Source: Blattamonas nauphoetae (taxonomy: Eukaryota; Preaxostyla; Oxymonadida). From it: a stretch of DNA of 64,000 nucleotides. Positions 31,340 through 42,269 of the stretch are shown here, in pieces. Numbering within the stretch: position 1 is the stretch's first letter; the number at the start of each line of letters is the position of its first letter. The stretch lies in NCBI GenBank assembly GCA_033064195.1, contig JARBJD010000073.1, forward strand, positions 62,001-126,000, read 5' to 3'. The translations under genes and the position numbers were made by a program. Under the pieces are notes generated by a model. That model did no database searches. It worked only from the letters and a program-made list of their open reading frames with translations, and had not been told where the DNA came from.

Positions 31340-34300
31340 CTAGAGGATCCGACACGAACAATGAGATGAAGAAGGTTCGTCCCAGTGGGACGATTCTGCG
31401 ATTGAATCAATTCGAATAGAAGTTCCTGGGCCAGCAAGAGAAAATCCAATCGTCGGCTTGGAGAGTGAGTGAGAAACTTTACCCAACAGTAACTTCCCGT
31501 TCATATTGAAGCGAACTTTGCCACCAAAACGATCCGTTTTCACCTCCAACACGACTTGGTCACCAACTTGGAGTGGAGGGTGATGAGGTTTGTCGAGCCA
31601 GATCAAATCTGGTGAATATAACACTCCATCCAATGAACAGAGAGCGAAGGAGCCTGAGATGAGAAAATCGAAAGAGAAATGAGATCAGGCAGCGAGAATA
31701 TCGAGACAAACAAGTGTCACCATTCTTCCCAAATCCGAGTCCTTTTGGGCTTTTGGGAACGTGTTTTTCTCCCCAAAGGCCACCAAGCATGACAACTCTA
31801 CGTGAATCTGAAGGAAATCACGAAAAGAGGAGCACACTCTCAGTTCGAGGAAGAGCGAGGATGGTGATGGCAACACACATGATCTTGTCATCAAACACTT
31901 CATCAATCACCACGGTGCTGAACGGTGAGGTCAGTCCATTGAAGCCGAATGTCGTGCGAGTGATCACGTTTCCCTCAATCTTGAAGTGTTTTGAATTTCT
32001 GCAGAGGAGAGCGGGCATCGATCCTTCTGCTTCCCTCCGAATCGGTGAGTAAGGTTTTTCTTTCCTTGCTTCGAGCGATTGTTCCGTGTCTGTCCATTTG
32101 ATCTCTATCATCTTGGCTGCCAGAGGAGTGGGTTGGGTGGAGTGGGCAATGTTTGTGATTTGGACTGAGGTTCCCATCACATCAGCTGAGAACTGAACGA
32201 GTCAGAAACGAAAGAAAGAGAGGACAAACACCAATTCTCACTGATTCTGGAATCTCACTCAAATAACGTTCGATTACCTTTCCGTTGACGAAGAATTGGA
32301 CTGTGCGTGGATTCGAGTCCATGTTCACTTCCATCACAACGCGAGCCTTCTTCGAGAAATTAAAATGGTCTTTGTCTTTCAGTTTGATCTGACTGAAAAG
32401 AAAGAGTTCTCGACTTGATGTCGAGAGGCCAAAGGAATCTGGAGAGTAAGAGAGAGTTGGAATGGAAATCATTTATTGAACAGCACACTTTTCACATCCT
32501 TCCCCAAAACTTGGCCAAGCTGAGGAACAGCAATCGAAGAATCGAGAAGACCAAAATTGACGAACCCCTCCTGGTCTGCAGAGAATGATGAGGGAGATGA
32601 GACAAACCCATGGAATCGACGATGTTCAGGACAACGAAAGTGACAGAGACGACACCCTTCGTGATCGACTCCGAGAGGAGAACATTGCTTGGTCTGGTTC
32701 TTCCGTTCTCATCTGTCCCTTTCTCTGTTCGAGTCAGAATGTTGTTTCGAATCGCGAAGTGTGACTTGTGTGTGAAGAGCAGTTCGGGAAGCTTCATCGC
32801 TAGCAGTTGTCTTTTCTTCTTCTCGACATCTGTCTCTTCATCCACTTTGTCCCCTTCAGTTTTGGAGTTAGTAATCCCTTCATCAGTGTCTGGCTCTTGG
32901 GATGGTCTTGTTCTTGACCACTCAACGACTTTCATCTGATCTGTGAATGGAGTCCCTCGGTTGAGGTTGGTGATTCTGTCAAACCGAACATGTGCTTCTC
33001 GGTCCCATGTGGAGAACTGAGACAGAGAGGGGAGACAGAAGAGAAGACGAATGAATGAGGAGTACAGGAGAGAAGGGAAATGCGAATGAGGGAATAGGAA
33101 TACAGCACACTCCAACTCGAACAGATTCCGGAAGATCAACAACGACTGCATTGGCCGACTGTCCGTCGACGAAGAACTGGGCAGTGCGAGGAGTCGAGTC
33201 CATGTTGATTTCGATGACGATGTGATCGCCGTTTTCGAAAAAGGAAGAAAGATCGATCTGTTGTGGTGTTTTTGTCGTCAAGAAATGAAGCTTACGCTCT
33301 TGAGAGAGAGAAATTGTGTCTGAAATTGTGAGAGGAAGATGAGATGGCAGAAAAGTGACAACAGTGTGTCGATGGAAAACAGTAAAAAGGAGAGAGACAG
33401 AACAAACTGTTGAGCTCAACAAGTGTTTGCCCTCTTCCAGGAATCGGTGCCGATCCATCCATCAGCCCGAAGAAGGATGAACTTACATCATTGTGGACGA
33501 GATATGTGAACGAGATTGCCACAATTCCTTCCGTAAAGAGTTCGGAGAAGAAGAAGGAACTCCACTTGTGTTTGAGGAATGAATGTGTTTCTTCTGAGTA
33601 TGGACAAATAGATGCAATGATGTTGTCTTCCACTCTGAAGAGGTGAGGATCAGTGAAGACGAGCGAGGGCATCTGTGTTTGATTTGTCAGAACGCTCGAT
33701 CGCATTCCATTCATGTACATGTCCTCACTATCACTCAGGTCTTCGGGATTCCATTTGATCTCATTCACTCTTGGGAGTGGTGTTGCTTTCTTCAGACGAG
33801 TCAGTCCATCAAATCGAACGGAAACTCCATCCTTCTTCATCGACAACTGAGAAGAAGCCAAAATGATGAGGGCGATGAATGACACACTCCAAATCGGATC
33901 GAGGGAGGGAGACCAGACACAAACGTGAGAGACACTGTTTCGTTGACGATGAACACAGCTGTGCGGGGTCTCGCATTCATGTCCACCTCCAACACCACTC
34001 TGTCGCCCTCACTCAAACGATGAGAGATGACGGCTTTCTTCGCTTCTTGTTTGGTTGATGGCAGTTTCATGCGAAGTTTTCACCTCACTGCAGATATGGC
34101 GAAAGAACCTGATGAGATGAGAATAAAAGAGAATTGAAGGACGAGAACACACTTGGAACGGTCCACCCAAGCTGTTGACGATAAAGGGAATCCTGTGATA
34201 AAGCATCGATGAGTCCAAACATCAGTACTGTCCCTGAATCCGAACGCTTTCTGAATAAGAGAAATAAACTCGTTGGTTCCACCATAGCGAGAAGTGTGAT

Positions 34301-35872
34301 GGCAACAGACACCACTCCTTCTGAGATTGGTTCTTCGATAAGTTCTGTGAGCCATTGTCCATGCACAAGATCGGAATCATCTTCTCGAGTGAGTGTACGC
34401 CCAGAAACAGATAAGCTTGTCCGGCTGGATGAGAAGTTCGTCATTTCAGGGAATTGCGTGTTCTTTGAGAGAATATTGTCTTCAGGGTTGATCGAGATTG
34501 GTGTAGGTTGAGTGGTGAGGTGCTGTTGAAGTCGTTCTTGTTCCTCTTCCTTCTCCAACTCGAGATTTCGGTAATAAGTCCGTTTAAGCGTCATCTGAAG
34601 CGATCTCGGTTTGGATTCGAGTTCTTTCGTATCGTTCAACAGTTTCTGCTTCTCCATCTCCAATTCCATCGTCTTCTCTTTCAATGTCGAATCACTCAAC
34701 GATTCCTTGATCTCGTTCCCTCGAGTCGCAAGCTGAATGGTCTTCATTTTCGATCGAGCGTTTCAGCGCCAAGCATTCGCTCCAAAAGACCACCTTCGAA
34801 AAGTGTCGTCGTTGTTGCTCGAAGCGCCACATTCTGACAGAATCAGTTCAAATGAACAACAAGTGGAAATAAAGAATGAATGGTGAAGAAAGAGAAGAAC
34901 AGACTGGTTCTAACATCTTCAGAAGGACTTCTCTCACGGAAGGATCAATCGAGAGTGGGATCTTCGATTCATTGAACTGGCTCAGCGCCACACTCAACTG
35001 GAGAAGATGTAATCCCTCAAACAGCGACTTCCCAGTCACCATTCGATACGCCAGAACTCCAAGCGACCAAACATCACTCGCTGGCGTGGCTGTTCCTTTG
35101 CTGTCCATCACTCGCTCGGGTGAGTTGTATTCGAATGTCCCCATTTCTCCAATCGTCGACGTCAGTTGCTGATCCAAAGGAGCTGAACCACCAAGATCAC
35201 CTGAAACCAGAAAGATGACATGTGAAAAGAAAAAATGAACCAAACACAGAAATGCTCGACAGTTCGGGCGAAGAAGAACATTTTCAGGCTTCAGATCTCC
35301 ATGAGCCGTCGATCCCGACGAGTGAGTGTGCATCCACAAAAGTCCCTCGCAAATGTCAATCAGAATCATCACTGTCAGCTGAAACACATCCACAATAAAA
35401 AAGTAATAAAAACAAGCAGATGTCCAACAAATTGTTCAAGAATCAAAAAAGGAGAATCGAAGAGAAGACAAACAGGAAGAGGAATCAATTCTTTGCGGTT
35501 GTCATATTCCGAGATCAGATCTTTCAAACTCCGATCTCCAAGCTCCATCACAATCGCTTGGTGTCCTCCCATGTCAATCGACTCATGAAGACCCACAATC
35601 CGAGCATGAGCAAAACGAGTCAACATCTCAACTTCACGACTCACTCGCTCCTTGTCTCCCTCTTTCAGCATCGGCAGCACCTTCACCGCATATGAAACTC
35701 CACTCCGCTCATGTTCAACTTGAAGAACTTGCCCAAACGCTCCTTCACTGATCCTTTTCGCGTTTGTGTCTGAATCACAAAGAAGAGTGAGACGCAATTA
35801 GAAAAAAATCAGAGATCATCACTGAAAGGACACACATCCGGGAGGGGTGACATCGTCGAGTTTTGATGTCAT
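31340..35872 (-). CDS. Protein kinase with four C-terminal SPRY-like units (multi-exon)
   Basis: Exon 1 starts at 35872 (MTSKLDDVTPPG) and is spliced over 35770-35835. N-lobe: ISEGAFGQVLQVEHERSGVSYAVKVL with the ATP-site lysine, a helix-C glutamate in SREVEMLTRF, and hinge IVMELGDRSLKDLI. C-lobe: AHGDLKPENVLL (HGD in place of HRD), CDLGGSAPL (DLG in place of DFG), a shifted APE (SPERV) and SDVWSLGVLAYRMVTG. After a coil (LEMEKQKLLNDTKELE) come four SPRY-like units, with VVLEVDMNARPRTAVFIVN, IVIEINMDSTPRTAQFFVDG, VVMEVNMDSNPRTVQFFVNG and VVLEVKTDRFGGKVRFNMNG. The catalytic Asp, Lys and DxG Asp are kept, so it may be active. Introns of 30 to about 100 nt separate the exons. It is convergent with the SPRY-like gene at 26749. 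Confidence 0.8.
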
Positions 35873-36260
35873 TTTGGAGGATCAGAACTGACTCGCCCTT
35901 TCTTTGTACCAATGGATTATTGTCACCCATAGTTTGAAATCTCTGTTTGAAACGATCTTTTCAGGGTTTTTAGTGATATCCTCGACCCACACGATCGGTA
36001 GTAGAATTCATCCTTCTCCACTTGTTCACGTCTCAAGATCTTCATTGGAGATTGGATAGATATTCCTCGAATCCAAATTACAAGCCCATTGTATGATGGC
36101 TCGGTAATGACAACCATTTAATTGATTTCACTGATACGATCAATCCTACATAGTCGGCGTTTGATTCTGAATCTCTCCATCAAAACACTGTACCAGTCTC
36201 CTTTCAATCGCTTGTCAGAATCAATGGGTAGATCGGCAAAATAAGAGAAGTCACTGATTT
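35873..36260. other. Intergenic, no gene recognised
   Basis: This is the upstream region of the kinase-SPRY gene, up to the 859-bp element. No conserved protein is seen; the single 64-codon minus-strand frame (35923-36117) has no recognised relatives. It presumably holds the kinase promoter. Confidence 0.4.
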
Positions 36261-37118
36261 GGGCGATTCTAAATCAAAACTTGCATGCGTCTCCCTTTCG
36301 TCTTGAAGTTGAAGATCTCCCAGAAATCCTCCCAGTTCACAGGTCCAGCCACTATCGACATCATAAAGGTTTGATATTCAACTTTTCTTCATTCTCGCGT
36401 GATATCTTTCCGATTCAAAGTTCAGGCTCCTTCTCACCATCCAACTTTATTTGATTATGAATCTAGATGATCCGACCCGTCTCAACCAGCGTATTGGATG
36501 TAGATCAGACTGTATGTATTGTTTTTTGTTCTCATGTGCTGAAACTCAGCACTTTTTTGTCTCGTCGCAAATCAAATCTCAGGAGCCATAAGGATCTCTC
36601 AAGAATCGCATGATTGAACGTTTTGGACTGTTTTCGCTCTATTTCTCCTTTTGTTTCAGCAATTTCTCGTTGTAAACCGTCAAATTCGATTCACTCTTTT
36701 CGATCTTCCTCCCACTGCTACAGTTCCTCTCATGCTCGTTTTTCCTTCACAATTTATCACAAACCGCATCGTCCGGATACTTTCTGAAATTTCCAAGACT
36801 AATCTTATCAAGTCTGTTGAATATGTCTCCTCGAACAGTTTGTGACTTTTTCTCCAATAGATGACCTTGTGTTGGTTCTTTCACACAGAATGAGCTTTGT
36901 CCTTCGTTTTCCATCATTTATCTCTTTTTGAACTTGTTCTGTGATAAAAAGTGTGCACAATTGTCTTCAACAAAAAATGACGATATCGAACGCGATCGAA
37001 CTTTAATTCCACTAATTTTCCTGTTTTCTGTCTATTACACAGGTGAACGGTAATTGGGCAAAAAATAATTTTTGGTGACGCACATTAGTGTAAAACAAGT
37101 TTTCATTCAGAATCGCCC
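36261..37118. mobile_element. 858-bp TIR element, copy A (MITE-like, 4-bp target duplication)
   Basis: It begins GGGCGATTCTAAATCAAAAC and ends ...TTTCATTCAGAATCGCCC, so the terminal inverted repeats share GGGCGATTCT. It is flanked by ATTT on both sides (36257-36260 and 37119-37122). A sister copy in the opposite orientation lies at 38189-39047 with similar internal sequence (TTTTTATCACAGAACAAGTT in both). No transposase-sized frame is present, so it is non-autonomous. The 4-bp duplication and G-rich end do not settle a superfamily. Confidence 0.85.
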
Positions 37119-37261
37119 ATTTGTGAACTTCCACATGTGTTCATTTTCACCAGATGATTCATAAAAGTCGGTCAGCACAACGAAGGAGAGATGAAGTGAA
37201 ATGCTTAGAAATCCAAACCCAATCTCGACCTTTCATCACGTGACTTCAACATATTCATCAG

Positions 37262-38188
37262 CTAAATCGGATCAGAGAGGTTGATTCCCAACCAAGACAC
37301 GATTTCCAAGGAATACGATCTCAGATTCTTTCCAATCTCGGATGTGTTGTTGTGAAGCAGTGTTTGTTCGAGATGATCTCTGAACCCTTCCTGTTCCAGC
37401 GTCTGCAGCAATCTTCGCCCTCTGCGCCAACACTCAACTCCACAGCGCTTCCACATGCTGATGTTGCCGGGCATCGTCCAGAACATGTATCGCTGCACTG
37501 CTTCGACTTCGGAGTCGGAGGGAAGTGACAGGAAGACTTTTGGGAGGCGAGAGGAACAGACGAAATCCAGGGTTGGCTGGTGGAAGGCACTCACTTTGAT
37601 GATATCGGAGAGAAACAGGAATGTATCTCTGAATTCATTGTCCCACGACGGAAGATGACGATTGCGAGTGATCTGGACGAGAGATGGTTCGACTGGGATC
37701 AACATTTCATGCAACACCACATTTCGGAGTTGGTCAAAGTCATAATTCTTGCTCGCCCCGATGATGTACAGTTTGTCGGTGGGGAAGAGATAGATGCCCT
37801 GTTTAAGAATCTCCAGGAATCCCGTCACAATCCCTTGATCCGCCACCAAAGCAAGGTCGCGCAGATGAGGCGATGAAAGGGCTCCGGGAATGATTTTGGT
37901 GGTCAGGAACGTCAGGCTGTCGGAAACCCTCAATGAGACACATAGTCGAACAAAGACGAGGGTTTCTTTCACAACTGCTGGCGACGGCAACGACAACAAA
38001 AGTACGATCGAATCCGCAATGATTGGGACGGGTTCGGGGGATCCTTGTCCAACCGTTCTCAAGAATTCATCCATATCGGCCGAACGGTTCAAAGTCGGCT
38101 TGATCGATGAAAGGAACGCTGATGCTTTCTGAAGAAGATCCTGATCAAACGGGACGCTATCTTTGACCATCGATGCAAGAGAGACATG
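37262..38188 (-). pseudogene. HF gene interrupted by two mobile elements (3' part)
   Basis: It codes for nearly all of an HF protein: SLASMVKDSVPFDQDLLQKASAFLSSIKPTLNR, LRDLALVADQGIV, LRNVVLHEMLIPVEPSLVQITRN, FHQPTLDFVCSSRLPKVF and RGRRLLQTLEQEGFRDHLEQT, ending TAG. The N-terminal part is missing here and continues beyond the 859-bp element, at 39048-39122 (EYSPFLNWNPTDPGTAESVGRAYV), which in turn continues beyond the 3.1-kb element at 42248-42290 (GGTATCC... start region). Taking out copy B plus one ACAT joins GRAYV to SLASMVKD in frame. The gene was otherwise intact, so at least insertion B looks young. Confidence 0.85.
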
Positions 38189-39047
38189 GGCGATTCTCTT
38201 TGAAAGGTCGCAAAACACTATGGTGCGTCCCAAAAAATCATTTTTTGCACAATTACCGTTCATCTGTTTAGTCGACAGAAAAAGAGTGAATTACTGGATT
38301 TCAAGTAGGATCGCGTTCGATAAAGCCATTTTTTGATCCGGACACTTTTGCACACTTTTTATCACAGAACAAGTTGAAAAATGGAGAAATGATGTAAAAC
38401 AACGTAAAAACCCTATTCTGTGTGAGAGAACCAATACAAATACATCTATTGAAGAAAAAGACGTGAAAAGTGCGGATCGGAAGATTCGACAAGATTGATG
38501 AATTTAGACTTAAGAATTGGAGAGACATATCCAATTAAGGTGGTTTGAGATATAAAGTGAAGGGAAATTGAGATTGATCTGAATTAGAGGACAAGGAGGA
38601 CGATCAACAAGTCCGTGTCAGTTTGTGATCTATAAGATGAGAAATTCATGACAAAAGATACATGATCGAGTGAAAACAGGAGAAAGCATCAGATAGGTGA
38701 ACAGGCCAGATTGTTTTCTGCCTGTTAGACACGATCCGTCTCACCTGAAAAAAGTGCTGAGTGTCTGTCAATGTGAACGAAATAAATGACACAAACCAAA
38801 AGAATCGCATGCAATACACGGTATAAGGTCGGTTCAATCATCGATCTGACCGATTAAAGTTGTTTGATGGAGAATGAGTCACCTGATCTTTGAATTTGTA
38901 GAAAAGTGAGTGAAAATGAAAAAAAGAGATAATATAAACCTTCAAGATGGAGATTTTGATTGTTCCTGGGAGATGAATAGCTTTCTCAACGATCTTTCAA
39001 ATGTTGACGGAGTTGTAACGCACGCGTCCTTTCATTCAGAATCGCCC
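38189..39047. mobile_element. 859-bp TIR element, copy B, inside an HF gene
   Basis: It runs from GGGCGATTCTCTTTGAAAGG to CCTTTCATTCAGAATCGCCC, flanked by ACAT on both sides (38185-38188 and 39048-39051). It is the inverted sister of the 858-bp copy A. It splits the HF reading frame between GRAYV and SLASM. No long coding frame; non-autonomous. Confidence 0.9.
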
Positions 39048-39122
39048 ACATAGGCACGTCCAACAGATTCAGCTGTACCTGGATCTGTCGGATTCCAGTT
39101 CAGGAATGGAGAGTACTCTAGG
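39048..39122 (-). pseudogene. N-terminal exon piece of the interrupted HF gene
   Basis: On the minus strand it reads EYSPFLNWNPTDPGTAESVGRAYV, the canonical HF start block. It is bounded on the right by the 13-bp repeat AGAGTACTCTAGG (39110-39122), whose second copy at 42248-42260 marks the far side of the 3.1-kb insertion. Confidence 0.8.
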
Positions 39123-39193
39123 CATGGGCAGTGGTCGGTCTGAAAAGGTTGAGTCCAGTCCCTAAAAATAAAAGGGTCGGCGACTTTTTTGAA

Positions 39194-39266
39194 GTGCCTT
39201 TTAGTCGAGCGGTAGCACGGCAGCTTTTTGCTCCCCGGACCCGGGATCGAATCCCGCCAGAGTCAC
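39194..39266 (+). tRNA. tRNA-like segment (degenerate or tRNA-derived)
   Basis: 73 nt with a full Pol III A box (TAGTCGAGCGG) and a B box with one mismatch (GGATCGAATCC). The ends pair GTGCCTT with GAGTCAC (6 of 7 including a wobble). The loop CTTTTTG would give anticodon UUU. The T-arm spacing is 1-2 nt off and the anticodon stem has a mismatch. It is probably a tRNA relic or the head of a tRNA-derived short element; a working tRNA is less likely. Confidence 0.3.
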
Positions 39267-39684
39267 TTTATTTCTCTCTTTTTCTCATTTTTGATTCACA
39301 ACATCTCTATCATTCGTTCATCACATTTTTCACAAAATTAATGTGTAAGAGGTCGTGGTTCAAGAGTCCCTGAGTCGGTCTATCCTTCCCCAACATCGGA
39401 CAAAAAGTCGGCCTGACAGACCGACTCCGACTCTTCAACCTTGTTATGACAGCATCTCCACGAATCCAAACAATTGCAAAACGGTATTCTTTTTCTTCTC
39501 AGTACTTACTTCTCGTTTTCACTCAAGATCTCCTCCGCGAAACCAGTTGTCCCACTCCACAGTCAATTCGATCCTTGATCCTCAGTCTAATCAAGAATTT
39601 TTCATGTATCTAATGCGAAGTGTGTTTTCATTTCTTTTATGATATTATTCCTCTTGTCAGGATTCTTGAACCACTTTACCACAG

Positions 39685-41990
39685 ATGAACACTATTTTCT
39701 CCTCCATCGATTTTCTATCACCTGATATGCCTCCAAAAGAAGCGTCCCTGCATCCACAGTTGCATTCAGGGAGCTCACGAGGTTTGTTCACATTTTTTCT
39801 TCATTACTTCCCGCAATTCATCCAACTCTGCCTCCGCCCTCTGTGATCCCAATATTATCTTCATCCAGCTCTCCTCTTCCCTCAAATCATCCCCGTCGAT
39901 CAGTTCTTCCCCGTACGATGGGATGTGTTTCACACTATACCATCTCTACTCGAACCAATGCGACCAAAAATCGGACGCCCAAAAGAAGACAGAAGACGAC
40001 CCAAAAACTGAAAATGAACACGAACTGGAACAAACCAAAACTGAGAAAGAGAAAGACGAAGAAAGAGCCATTTGCAATGCTAAATGCTTCGACGAGAAGA
40101 TGGAATGTGTCCTACGCTGTCCCTTTCTCTCAAACGAGGTCTGACGCACTCCTCTCCCTTTTTATTCCATTTTTTCATCATCATTCAACCATATTCGCCT
40201 CATTTCTCCCCACTTTCATTTTCTCCATTTTTTCCGACCAACGACTTGCGCTCTCTCCAAACTCTCATCGACACTCGTCGCTCGTGTTTCTCGCTTTGCC
40301 AACCATCGTTCTTTTCATCCTCACCGTAAACACTCGATCCACCCTCACTCGCGCCATGTGTTGCAGCATTCGATTCATGTCTGTCAGTTTGCGACGAAGA
40401 GAATCGTGCATTGCTCGCTCCATCCTCTCCTCACTGTCTTTCTGCCAACAGAATTGCCGCTCATCGCTTCTCAACTGCGTCGAACTCTGCTCATCCCAAC
40501 AGACACCTCTCCTAAAACTCTCCAAACACTCGCCCGTCGTTCTCCATGCACAACACTGAGCGGTGTGTGGATCAGTGTTATCAGAAAAGCGAAGGATGTG
40601 TGTTGGAGTGCGGGAAGAGCGATATGACAGAATGCGAGCGAACCTGCATAACGAAACTGACGCAATGCACAGCGGGAGATAGTGGAGAAGACAACGAGAA
40701 AAACGGAGAGAAGAAGGAGGAAAAGAGAGGAGATGGGATGTCAATCATGTTTTCGCAGTTCAAAATTGGACACGAAGCGAAAGCGACGAAGGGATGTGTT
40801 TTGCCAGCAGGCGTGTTTGATGTGCAGTCAACGACGAATGGGCATTTCTCTCTCGCTGCATCTGCAACGGCACAGTCCCAGCCAATCAAACTCAAACCCC
40901 ACCAAACACTAATTCTTCCTCTTCTTCTCCCTCAACCACTCCATCCACCTCACCTCCCGACACAAACGACACCACTGCTGTCTCCACATCAACACCAGAC
41001 GAGCTGGCATCACTGCCATGCAAAGACCGCTGCGAGCGCCTCTTCGAAATCCAAGTTGCAGAATGTGGAGAAGACAGAGAATGTCAAATGCGACATCGAA
41101 AACGTCGCTTCGACTGCGTGAACGAGTGCTCACTGGACACTCCCACACCCTCACAAGCTGACACTGAACCATCCCGAAACTCCACTGGACACACTTTCCA
41201 GATGTCTTTATGAATCCAGTTCAAGCCAACGGGCGTGTGTGGAACCGACAAGAACAACAAGACTGGCGCAGGCGAGAAAGCGTGTCTGATGCAATGCCGT
41301 GCTGACCGAAGTGACTGTCGATCTATGTGCTCGAACTCAGAAAAAAGAGGAAGAGAACGGACTGTGCGGTGAATGCGAAGCGTCGTGTGAGACTGATCAT
41401 GAAATCTGCGTCGAAAACTGCAAAAGGAACGAGAATTGCATCGAAATGTGTCGAACACAAAGGAAGGACTGCAAAGAGGATTGCCACAGCCCCAACTCTG
41501 ACTACGCTGAACGAAAGAAAGCCGAAGAGCTCGCGAAAGAGGAGGAGCGCCTAATCGGGCACCTTGGAATCCACTCGAAATGTGAGGAAGAATGCGATGG
41601 GCGTTCTTGGCGTGGGAGGACAAGCGCGAGAACTTCCAACCGTGCGAGTAATCGTAGTCGAAGCTGGTCTCTCCCTCCCTCACCAGCAGCCGCTCCATCT
41701 CACCCCCCTCCTTCACACCCACGTTCTGCGCAGTGTACGACGGGATGCAAGCCGACGGGTGGTTCGCGTTGAAGAAGATGCTGCGGAAGACGAATGTGAG
41801 TCTATTTGGGCAATTGAAGCTGCGAGTGAGAAGGAAGAAAACCGACGAGAAGAAAGAAGATGGGGATGGAGGAATGGGAGGGGTGAATGCATAGAGGAGG
41901 GAGTGAATGGAGACAGAAGAATCAGACACACACAGCGGAGAGCAGTTTGGGAGGGAGAAATACGTTCGCCACAGTGGAACGAGAAGAAAA
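39685..41990 (+). CDS. Cysteine-rich protein, multi-exon (model approximate)
   Basis: Exons in changing frames share paired C-x3-C spacing: CNAKCFDEKMECVLRC (40070), CVDQCYQKSEGCVLECG (40570), CERTCITKLTQC, CKDRCERLF ... CVNEC (41020), CLMQCRADRSDC (41290) and CGECEASCETDHEICVENC (41370). One 32-nt intron (GTGTTTTGCC...GTGCAG, about 40796-40827) joins KATKG to FNDEWAFLSRCICNGTV in frame; another (GTAATCG...CACCAGCAG, about 41647-41688) joins ENFQPC to RSISPPSFTPTFCAVYDGM. The motif YDGM occurs near both ends (39920, 41740). An in-frame TGA near 41211 and a one-base shift near 41340 are unexplained. The spacing resembles small disulfide or metal-binding repeats. The gene lies wholly inside the 3.1-kb insertion. 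Its function and status as a working gene are unknown. Confidence 0.45.
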
Positions 41991-42269
41991 GAGTGAGATA
42001 ATGCGGGCAGTTTCACAGTTCACTCCACTCTCTATCATTTGTGTTTGTTCTGTTTCAGTCCAATATCTTTCAACAACATGATCATCACTATTTCACAAAA
42101 ATTCAATTAGAAACAAAGGAAATTGATGAAAAGCGTGAAAAAACTATCTCAGTGACTTCATCATCGATTTTGCCGGAAATGGGCACGATCGCGATAAAAA
42201 GCAGTCGGTCGGTCGACGAGCAGTCGGACCGACCGCTGCCCATCTCTAGAGTACTCTAGGTTAACGAGT

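Larger units (their letters stand above)
39123..42247. mobile_element. 3.1-kb element with short inverted ends, carrying a cysteine-rich gene
   Basis: The left end reads CATGGGCAGTGGTCGGTCTGA; the right end, read inward, reads AGAGATGGGCAGCGGTCGGT, so 18 of 20 bases match as inverted repeats (ATGGGCAGYGGTCGGTCYGA). It is flanked by direct copies of AGAGTACTCTAGG (39110-39122 and 42248-42260), and the HF gene sequence resumes on each side. The TCTAGA-like target and the ends suggest a hAT-type insertion, but the duplication looks longer than 8 bp, so the type is uncertain. It contains a tRNA-like segment and a multi-exon cysteine-rich gene and no recognised transposase. Confidence 0.65.

Noticed and set aside
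39194-39266. Selenocysteine tRNA (a 9-bp acceptor pairing is possible)
   Set aside because: There is no UCA anticodon and the T-arm does not give the 9/4 or 8/5 arrangement cleanly.
41084-42016. Minus-strand gene opposite the cysteine-rich gene (a readable frame with SFDYDYSHGWKFSRLSSHAKN)
   Set aside because: The plus strand gives a consistent chain of cysteine motifs with fitting introns over the same bases; the minus frame is its mirror and lacks a coherent start and domain.
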